NCBI GenBank assembly: GCA_021804785.1
Contig: JAJZGY010000021.1
Span: 1 to 39,428 of the forward strand
DNA: 39,428 bases
Direction: 5' to 3'
Source of the DNA: Pseudomonadota bacterium
GTDB lineage: Bacteria > Pseudomonadota > Alphaproteobacteria > Micropepsales > Micropepsaceae
Positions 33,394 to 39,428 of this stretch are shown here, piece by piece. Below the pieces are notes generated by a model. That model did not search any database, was not told where the DNA came from, and was given only the letters and a program-made list of their open reading frames with translations. Position numbers and translations under genes: made by a program. The first letter of the stretch is position 1, and the number at the start of each line of letters is the position of its first letter.

Positions 33394-33861
33394 ATGCGTG
33401 CATTCGATCTTTCCCCCCTTTTTCGTTCCACCGTCGGCTTCGACCGCCTGTTTGACATGCTGGATCAGGCTCCGCAGTTCGATTCGGGCCAGGGCTACCC
33501 GCCCTACAACATTGAGCGTACCGGGGAGACCCATTACCGCATTACCCTTGCGGTAGCCGGTTTTGCCGAAAATGACCTCGACGTGGAGGTGCGCGAAGGC
33601 GTGCTCACCGTCCTGGGCAAGCGCACAGAGGAAGAGGAAGTCCAGACCAATTATCTGCACCGGGGCATTGCTGGGCGGGCATTTGAGCGCCGCTTCCAGC
33701 TCGCCGAGAATGTCGAGGTGCGTGGCGCCCGCATTGAAAACGGGCTGCTCCACATCGAGCTTGAGCGGATTGTTCCGGAAGAGAAAAAGCCCCGCCGCAT
33801 TCCAATCGGTGGAGCTGACGTCAAGACGCTTGAGACCAAGGCGACAAACAAGGCTGCCTAA
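33394..33861 (+). CDS. Small heat-shock protein, Hsp20/IbpA family
   Basis: This 155-residue ATP-independent chaperone holds unfolded proteins. The N-terminus MRAFDLSPLFRSTVGFDRLFDML is the class A bacterial Hsp20 (IbpA-like) start. The alpha-crystallin domain spans about 34-130 (YPPYNIERTGETHYRITLAVAGF, LTVLGKR, RGIAGRAFERRFQLAENVEV, ENGLLHIELERIVPEEKKPR with the C-terminal I-x-I anchor as RRIPIGG). The ATG at 33394 is 8 nt after AAGGAGG; a GTG at 33388 is too close to it. A heat-shock-like promoter lies upstream. It ends at a hairpin shared with the convergent pentapeptide gene. Confidence 0.93.
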   Translation: MRAFDLSPLFRSTVGFDRLFDMLDQAPQFDSGQGYPPYNIERTGETHYRITLAVAGFAENDLDVEVREGVLTVLGKRTEEEEVQTNYLHRGIAGRAFERRFQLAENVEVRGARIENGLLHIELERIVPEEKKPRRIPIGGADVKTLETKATNKAA

Positions 33862-33884
33862 TCTCACTTCCCCAGCAAGCCTTT

Positions 33885-33906
33885 CGGGCGCCCATACGGG
33901 CGCCCG
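33885..33906. terminator. Hairpin between convergent hsp20 and pentapeptide gene
   Basis: A perfect 9-bp stem CGGGCGCCC / GGGCGCCCG with a 4-nt ATAC loop lies between the two stop codons. There is no T-run on either side, so if it ends transcription it needs help, or it protects 3' ends. Confidence 0.45.
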
Positions 33907-33912
33907 TCTGGC

Positions 33913-35235
33913 TCAAGCGGAACTGCGCAATGCCTGACCGTTGAGGCCCTCGGCAACCATGGCCGGCAGTTTGGTTCCGGCCAGGATGGCGCCTTGGAGT
34001 AGCGCATCGCGCAGATCGGCATCGACCAGGGTGGAGTAGCTGAGATCGGCATTATCAAGGCGTGCGCGGCGCAGGTCCGCGCCGCGCAGATCGCAATAGC
34101 GGATCTGTGCGCCTTCCAGACGGACCGGCAGAAGTCGGTCATCAGCAATCAAAAGCGGCCCTAGCTTGGCATCCCTGAGATCGGCATTGTTGAAGCGCGC
34201 GCCCGAAAGATTAGCGCCACGCAAGTCGGCACCACAAAGCCGGGTGGCACGCAGGTCGGCCCCGCTCAGATTTGATCCCTGCAACGAACAGCCTTCCAGA
34301 TTGAGGCCATAAAAGATGGTACGCGGCGCAATCAGTGCCGTCAGGCTGCGAAATGACAGTGTCTTCAGGCCACGCAAATCCTTGCCCGACAGATCGGCGG
34401 GACCACCCTCGCGACCATCGGTTTCCGCCCAGCGCGTATGGGCGTCCAGTTGCTCGCGCGCTGCTGCCGTTGCGGCATCAAGAACCGCCGGCTTGACGTC
34501 AGTGAGCACATTGGTGAGATCGGCACCATCGAACACCGTCATGCTCATGCGCGCGCCGACCAGAACGGCTCCGGAGAGGTCCGCCCCGGCCATGTTGCAC
34601 CCCGACAGGTCGGCGCCTTCGAGATTGGCACCGCAAAGCCGGGCCTGGCGCAGATTGGCGCGAGTGAGGGTACAGCCACGCATGATGGCGTCGGTAAAGT
34701 CCGCCTGCAGTGCCATGACCCCGGTCATCTTGGCGCGCTCCAGATTGGCGGCATGAAGCATGGCCGCCGGCAGCTGGGAGGGACCGATGTCGTGCTGCAT
34801 CAGGCGCAAATTGCCGAAACGGTCCTTTTCGGCGATGGAGCCCTCGCGCAGATCGCATTCATAAAGATCAGCGCCAATCAGGTTGGCGCCACGTAATGAG
34901 GCCCCGCGCAGATCCGCGCGCCTGAGGCTTGCACCTTCCAGGTTGGCCCGGCGCAGATCGGCACCGAAGAACGAGCTCGAATCAAGACGGGCTCCAGCCA
35001 GATTGACCTCTTCCAGCATCGCTCCGGTGAAATCGGCATCGGCGAGATTGCGGCCTGACAGGTCCAGCCCTGAAAGATCACAAAAGGCAAAGACCGCGCG
35101 GGCCCCGCCCATGCGCCCGGCATAGAGCATCTCATGGCGGGCGACCGCGGCCGTCGCAGTCTTCTGCGTCAGCTTGCAAAATCGGATCTTGGTTTCGGGC
35201 ACCATGGCTAACCGTGAGGGCTCGCGACCCCCCAT
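33913..35235 (-). CDS. Pentapeptide-repeat protein, two repeat blocks
   Basis: This 440-residue protein is built from A(D/N)LxG-type pentapeptides, which fold as a right-handed quadrilateral beta-helix. Block one covers about 52-240 (for example GADLRRANLEGASLRRADLRG); block two covers about 280-420. Between them is a helical, non-repeat linker (about 245-278: PAVLDAATAAAREQLDAHTRWAETDG). The first about 50 residues (VPETKIRFCKLTQKTATAAVARHEMLYAGR) are also unlike repeats and may be a small regulatory or targeting part. The start is ATG at 35235 or ATG at 35205; neither has a strong ribosome site. It is a stand-alone gene with no signal peptide. Function unknown; some relatives mimic DNA and protect gyrase, but no gyrase link is seen here. 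Confidence 0.88.
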   Translation of the reverse strand: MGGREPSRLAMVPETKIRFCKLTQKTATAAVARHEMLYAGRMGGARAVFAFCDLSGLDLSGRNLADADFTGAMLEEVNLAGARLDSSSFFGADLRRANLEGASLRRADLRGASLRGANLIGADLYECDLREGSIAEKDRFGNLRLMQHDIGPSQLPAAMLHAANLERAKMTGVMALQADFTDAIMRGCTLTRANLRQARLCGANLEGADLSGCNMAGADLSGAVLVGARMSMTVFDGADLTNVLTDVKPAVLDAATAAAREQLDAHTRWAETDGREGGPADLSGKDLRGLKTLSFRSLTALIAPRTIFYGLNLEGCSLQGSNLSGADLRATRLCGADLRGANLSGARFNNADLRDAKLGPLLIADDRLLPVRLEGAQIRYCDLRGADLRRARLDNADLSYSTLVDADLRDALLQGAILAGTKLPAMVAEGLNGQALRSSA

Positions 35236-35429
35236 TCTTGCTAGAACCCTCTAACGGCTCATTAAAGTGAGCGCGAGGGGCCCCCTTGAATGACGATGGC
35301 GCTAGCCTTAAGCCCTTGAGATTGGCTATGGTGCGCGCCGCTGCGCCCCTGGGCTGACATTAGGGCGCGAAGGGGAGCCCCCCCTGCCCACCCGCATCAT
35401 GCCGCATTTCATTTCAGAAGGGGTCCGCC

Positions 35430-38400
35430 TTGTACAAGCATGCATTAATGCTGACGGCAGCTACAGTCGCGCTTTCCCTGGGCACGACCGCTTATGCCGA
35501 TACCACCATTTCGACGACGGTTAACAAGGCGCAAACGACGAGCACAGCTGGAAATATTCTGGTTGGCGACACCACGTCCTCCCCGGTCAAGAACGGCACG
35601 GTATCGGTCACGATCGCCAATCCCGCGATCGAGATCAATTCGGCCAATTATGTACAGATCACGACCACCTCGAGCATGGTTAACAATAACGGGATCAGCG
35701 GGGCCATTGGCGTGCAGATGGATGCCGCGACGACCCCCAACGGCCCCGGTGTCGGCACCGATGCGCTCTACAGCATCGGCCAAATCAATCTGACAGGCAC
35801 GGGCTCATCGAAATTCGGCATCTTGGTGACGCCGGTCTCTGGCAGCACCAATCCGCAATTCAACGGCAATATCGATCTCGGAGCAGGGTCGACCACAACG
35901 GTCACGGGCGACAGCTCCGTCGGTATTGAAGTGGCCACCGGCTCTCAGCTCAATGGCGACATCAAGATTCTGGGCACTCTGATCGGAAATCCAAGTTCGA
36001 CAGTCGCCTCGACCGGTGGCAACGTCACCGGCATCCGTATCAATGGGGTACTGAACGGCAATGTCCTGATCCAGTCGGGCGGATCGGTTCAGGCCTACGG
36101 CCAGGGTGCGCAGGGCCTTGTGGTGGCCAACACGGTGACCGGCAACATCACCAACAACGGCGCGCTTGATGCCCTCGGCATACAGACCGCGCTGATCAAC
36201 TCGGTCAATCCAGAAGCCAGTTCGGCCCTCATCGTTGCGGGCTCGGTCCAGGGCGGCATCTACAACGCCGGCCCGCTCTCGAGCGGTAGTTCGACCGTAC
36301 GGGCGGCAATCACCACCTACGGAAATGCCCCCGCGGTATTGATTTCTTCAAGTGGTGCCGGAGCCGTGAGCCCGGCTCCGATGACCATCGGCACGTTTAC
36401 CACCATCACCAATGCGGCCATTCCGCAGGTCAATGGCAGTTACAGCTTCGTCAATCGCGGTGCCATCAGCGCTCATCCCTATAACGCTGATCTGAACGGG
36501 ACGATCGGGGTCAATCTGCAGGGCGATGCCATCGGAACAGTGACTTTCAGTGGCGGGCTCTACAACCCCGGCACCATCAGTGCGTCGGCGACCACCGATG
36601 CCAAGTCGACGGCGGTAGTTACTGCAAGCGGCATCATCGTCGGCAATTACGTCAACCTGCCCTCGATCGTTGTCGACAACGCCGAATCAGGTGGCGGCAG
36701 CATCACGGCATCGGTCAGTGGTGTCTATGCCGCATCCACAGCAGCGATTGCCATCAACCAGTACGGCAACATGCCGCTTTTGGTGAACAATGGCGGTGCG
36801 ATCACCGCGACCGCGTCCAGCACGAGCACCACCATCACCAATCCCGGCAACACAAGCTCGGCCATCTTACCAGGGCTTTCGGCTTACGCCGTGGAAGATC
36901 TCTCGGGCACCCTGACCACGGTCGACAACTATGGCGGCCTCATCAGTGCCTCAGCGACGCAGCTCGCAGACAACAGCCAGCTGGCCGTGGCCCTCGGCCT
37001 CAGCGCGGCCAAGGGTAATGTCACCATCAACAATACCGGCAACATCATTGGCAATGTCCTTCTTGGTTCCCACAACGACACCATCAATGTCAGTGGCACG
37101 AGCAGCGCCCCGGCCTCGATCACCGGCAATATTTCGCTTGGCGGCGGTCTGGACACGCTCAACATTGGGGATTTCGGTACCGTCAAGGGTTCGGTCACCG
37201 AGTTCGGAGGCGGCAGTGCAACAGTAACGGTTGGCAGCGGCAGCGGTACTGGCACGCTCATCCTTACCAATACGACGCAAGGGCTCACCGTCAACACGCT
37301 GCACGTCAAGAGCGGCGGCACGCTGGGGATGGCAATTTCGCAGGATTTTAATTCGACGTCCGCGAGCTTTGTCGGACCGGTGATCCAGGCTGTCACCGTC
37401 ACGGCCAACTCCGTGACCACCCCTGGCTCGATCACCCTGGATTCAAACTCGAAGTTTACGCTCAACTATCAGAGTTTCATTTCGACACCCAATCCGGGCC
37501 AGCCGGCACAGTTCGTCCTTCTGGATGCGCCCGCAGGTCAGCTTTCGCTCGGAAATTTTGCCTCCATCCAATCAACAATTGAGGGCAATTCGACCAACAA
37601 GATTGCCGGCCAGATCCCCTACCTGTTCACTGGCAATGTCTGCACCTTCAACGTCTCGGCGGTCAGCGACTGCGCAGGCCCGTCGCCTACCCTCGATTCA
37701 CAGCTTGTCCTCAACCTGCAGCCCAAAAGCGCCGCCCAGCTCGGACTTACGGGCAATACCGCCAAGATCTTTCCCTACGCCAATGCTGCCTTGGCAACCG
37801 ACAGCGTCCTCGGCGGCAATTTCGTCTCTGACATCACCAATTCAGCCCAGGCGCAGGCAGCCTATAATGCGTTCCTGCCTGATCTTTCCGGTTCGTCGCG
37901 GGCGGTTCTCGTCTCCATCACGGATCAGGCGAGCGGGCCAGTGGCGCAACGCCAGCGTGATCTGCGCATGTATGCTGACAAACAGGGTGGCACCACGCTG
38001 TGGGGCCAGGAATTCTTCCAGCGTATGGATACGGGCCGCAACATCGAGGGCTACAAGGGAAGTGGCTTTGGCTTCGCGATCGGTGCCGACAAGGGCACGC
38101 CGGAGTCGGGGCGTTACGGCGCCGCGATTACCTTCTTCTCGGGCGATCAGACCAACAAGGCCCCTGATTTCGCCAAGACCACCAATCAATGGTACCTGCT
38201 GACCGGCTATACGGACTGGCGCAACAAGGGAATATTCCTCGATACGCAGGCTTCGTTTGGCTATGGCGCGCTGAACGGCCGCCGTTACATGCAGCTGACC
38301 AACCCGACGACCGATGCCGTCATCTATACACGGGCCGCGTCGAACAAGCATGCAGCACTGGCGCTGGCGGGCGGGTTCTCGACCGGAACCATCCTGACCT

Positions 38401-38858
38401 ATGGCGGCACGGTGGTTACGCCGCAGTTCAGTCTTGATGCCCTGACCATGCGCGAGGAAGGCTACACCGAAATCGGCGGCGGTTCCGGTACCACCGGAGC
38501 TGACGGTTTTGATCTCATCGTAGCGCCCTATTACGCCTCCTCGGCCCGCGCCTACCTCGGTAGTTCCATCCGTCAGGATATCGATCTGGGCGGGTTCTAC
38601 CTGCAGCCGGAACTGCATGCCGGTTACCGCTACGACTTCCTGGCAAGCCCGGTAAAACTTCACGCCGCCTTTGCCAGCTTGCCGACAAGCAAGTTCGCAC
38701 TGACCGGGCCCAATCCGACGCGCGGCAATATTGTCGCTGGCGGTACACTCTCGGTGGCAACCGGAACCTGGTCATTGGGCGTCAATTACGACTATCTGCG
38801 CAGTACTGGCGGCGGTGTCGATCAGATGGGAACCCTCACCTTGCTGGGACGGTTCTGA
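35430..38858 (+). CDS. Autotransporter outer-membrane protein (type Va, beta-helix passenger)
   Basis: This 1142-residue secreted protein has a signal peptide (MYKHALMLTAATVALSLGTTAYA, cut before DTT), a long Ser/Thr/Gly/Asn-rich passenger (about 24-800) with repeated strands such as NNGALDALG, NRGAISAHP, NPGTISASA and NNGGAITATA, typical of a beta-helix, and a C-terminal 12-strand barrel (about 850-1142: TLWGQEFFQRMD, GFAIGADKG, ending LTLLGRF with the terminal Phe of BamA substrates). The start appears to be a TTG at 35430, 6 nt after AGAAGGGG; the first ATG is at 35448 and would remove the positive n-region of the signal. Few Cys occur (one pair in NVCTFNVSAVSDCAG). Likely adhesion or surface role. 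Confidence 0.9.
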   Translation: MYKHALMLTAATVALSLGTTAYADTTISTTVNKAQTTSTAGNILVGDTTSSPVKNGTVSVTIANPAIEINSANYVQITTTSSMVNNNGISGAIGVQMDAATTPNGPGVGTDALYSIGQINLTGTGSSKFGILVTPVSGSTNPQFNGNIDLGAGSTTTVTGDSSVGIEVATGSQLNGDIKILGTLIGNPSSTVASTGGNVTGIRINGVLNGNVLIQSGGSVQAYGQGAQGLVVANTVTGNITNNGALDALGIQTALINSVNPEASSALIVAGSVQGGIYNAGPLSSGSSTVRAAITTYGNAPAVLISSSGAGAVSPAPMTIGTFTTITNAAIPQVNGSYSFVNRGAISAHPYNADLNGTIGVNLQGDAIGTVTFSGGLYNPGTISASATTDAKSTAVVTASGIIVGNYVNLPSIVVDNAESGGGSITASVSGVYAASTAAIAINQYGNMPLLVNNGGAITATASSTSTTITNPGNTSSAILPGLSAYAVEDLSGTLTTVDNYGGLISASATQLADNSQLAVALGLSAAKGNVTINNTGNIIGNVLLGSHNDTINVSGTSSAPASITGNISLGGGLDTLNIGDFGTVKGSVTEFGGGSATVTVGSGSGTGTLILTNTTQGLTVNTLHVKSGGTLGMAISQDFNSTSASFVGPVIQAVTVTANSVTTPGSITLDSNSKFTLNYQSFISTPNPGQPAQFVLLDAPAGQLSLGNFASIQSTIEGNSTNKIAGQIPYLFTGNVCTFNVSAVSDCAGPSPTLDSQLVLNLQPKSAAQLGLTGNTAKIFPYANAALATDSVLGGNFVSDITNSAQAQAAYNAFLPDLSGSSRAVLVSITDQASGPVAQRQRDLRMYADKQGGTTLWGQEFFQRMDTGRNIEGYKGSGFGFAIGADKGTPESGRYGAAITFFSGDQTNKAPDFAKTTNQWYLLTGYTDWRNKGIFLDTQASFGYGALNGRRYMQLTNPTTDAVIYTRAASNKHAALALAGGFSTGTILTYGGTVVTPQFSLDALTMREEGYTEIGGGSGTTGADGFDLIVAPYYASSARAYLGSSIRQDIDLGGFYLQPELHAGYRYDFLASPVKLHAAFASLPTSKFALTGPNPTRGNIVAGGTLSVATGTWSLGVNYDYLRSTGGGVDQMGTLTLLGRF

Positions 38859-39287
38859 TCGAGGCTGACTTCCGAGCGGGCAGGGGTAGGGTTCGCCCTG
38901 TCCCGCCCGGACACTGTAATTAGAAGTGCCGGACCATCACTAAATTATGCCATCGATGAGCGCGCCAGCGTGTCTTTGAACTCTGTGCAGTGGCCGTCGC
39001 AAAGCTGAACGCGGGTGACCCCAGGTCTCGGTGCCCCATGCGCGGAGAGGCCGGTTCTACAATATCCGGACAGTCTAGGCGCGGACATTCGGACCCCTCA
39101 CCCGGATGCCCTCCTTCTCGTCCTGTGGAGATTTGGGTTGCAGCATCCGTCTCACATGCTAGCAGCACGAAGGGGCTGCGATGCAGCCCGATGGTACCAT
39201 CATCATGAGGGCCCCCGAGAGGTTCTCGCCTTGTGACTCTCAGTCTTGCAGCATCAGCGTCAGATCACGCCGTGATGCTATAGACAG
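38859..39287. other. Intergenic region after the autotransporter gene
   Basis: About 430 bp with no convincing gene. Just after the stop is a GC-rich imperfect hairpin (CGGGCAGGG pairing with CCCTGTCCCG, about 38878-38905) without a T-run. A weak pair AGCATCA/TGATGCT lies at about 39250-39280. Short open frames at 38920-39236 on both strands look random (Arg/Pro/Ser-rich, no start signals). Confidence 0.5.
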
Positions 39288-39316
39288 AAAAAAGGGCGGG
39301 AGAGATCCCGCCCTTT
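39288..39316 (-). terminator. Intrinsic terminator of the TonB-dependent receptor gene
   Basis: A perfect 10-bp stem AAAGGGCGGG / CCCGCCCTTT with a 6-nt loop is followed on the minus strand by six T (39293-39288). It lies 50 nt after the receptor stop at 39366. Confidence 0.85.
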
Positions 39317-39326
39317 GAAGATGCGC

Positions 39327-39355
39327 TGACGTGGCACGACGTCATCGTGCCACGT
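39327..39355. repeat. Competing inverted repeats after the receptor stop
   Basis: An 11-bp perfect stem ACGTGGCACGA / TCGTGCCACGT (39329-39355, loop CGTCA) overlaps a second pair TGACGT / ACGTCA (39327-39344), so two folds exclude each other. It sits between the receptor stop and its terminator and has no T-run itself. Confidence 0.5.
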
Positions 39356-39365
39356 TTGCACTGGC

Positions 39366-39428
39366 TCAGAAATTGACCCCGAAGGTCACACCGAAAGTCC
39401 GCGGGTCGCCATAGAACCCGTTGGTGTA
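39366..39428 (-). CDS. TonB-dependent receptor, C-terminal end (partial)
   Basis: Only the last 20 residues and the stop are in the window: YTNGFYGDPRTFGVTFGVNF. The G-D-P-R-T-F/Y-G-V form with a final Phe is the usual last beta strand of TonB-dependent outer-membrane receptors, known from Sphingomonas, Caulobacter and related genera. The ligand cannot be told. A clear terminator follows. The rest of the gene lies beyond the right edge. Confidence 0.8.
   Translation of the reverse strand, partial: YTNGFYGDPRTFGVTFGVNF

Noticed and set aside
38878-38905. GC-rich hairpin after the autotransporter stop as an intrinsic terminator
   Set aside because: The stem has a bulge and there is no T-run after it; I mention it only within the gap description.
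38920-39236. Small open frames on both strands in the right-hand gap
   Set aside because: No ribosome sites, biased random-looking composition, and no resemblance to any protein I know.

Overview
The window is a GC-rich chromosomal stretch with dense, short-spaced genes. It most likely comes from an alphaproteobacterium. The signs are a FixL-FixJ-receiver-FixK cluster of rhizobial type, an alphaproteobacterial-type heat-shock promoter in front of an Hsp20 gene, DUF3775 and DUF983 genes, periplasmic S10 peptidases with a GESYG(T) motif, an autotransporter and a TonB-dependent receptor end. I cannot name the genus. No tRNA, rRNA, CRISPR array, insertion sequence or prophage was seen.

Region 1 (1-2718, minus strand) is a branched-chain 2-oxoacid dehydrogenase operon: E1 alpha, E1 beta and the start of E2, which runs off the window edge. 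Region 2 (2901-11946) looks like an oxygen-sensing island. On the minus strand, fixL and fixJ overlap and are followed by a receiver-only protein, then fixK and a tandem universal stress protein. On the plus strand, diverging from fixL, are a flavodoxin-fold NAD(P)H oxidoreductase, an APH-like kinase/P-loop fusion and a large NDP-forming acyl-CoA synthetase/GNAT fusion. A near-consensus FNR/FixK box lies in the divergent gap, so the likely logic is haem-PAS O2 sensing, then FixJ, then FixK, then stress and energy-saving enzymes.

Region 3 (12026-19972) is mixed: a DUF3775 protein, an IlvX-like ThDP enzyme, a DUF983 membrane protein, two tandem exported S10 serine carboxypeptidase-like proteins separated by a strong terminator, a divergent Lrp/AsnC regulator with a palindromic candidate operator, a crotonase with an altered active site, and an unrecognised 93-residue protein preceded by a long inverted repeat. 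Region 4 (19995-33009) holds a two-subunit acyl-CoA dehydrogenase pair, L-threonine aldolase, an MFP/RND efflux pair, the TypA/BipA GTPase, an SDR oxidoreductase, a HisN-type phosphatase, and an SCP2-like protein with an alpha/beta hydrolase. Region 5 (33010-39428) has a heat-shock gene with a recognisable RpoH-type promoter, a pentapeptide-repeat protein, a 1142-residue autotransporter, and the last 20 residues of a TonB-dependent receptor with a good terminator.

Most genes are ordinary housekeeping or accessory functions. The parts most worth following are the FixLJ-centred stress island, the 93-residue orphan with its leader hairpin, and the Lrp/S10 peptidase divergent control region.
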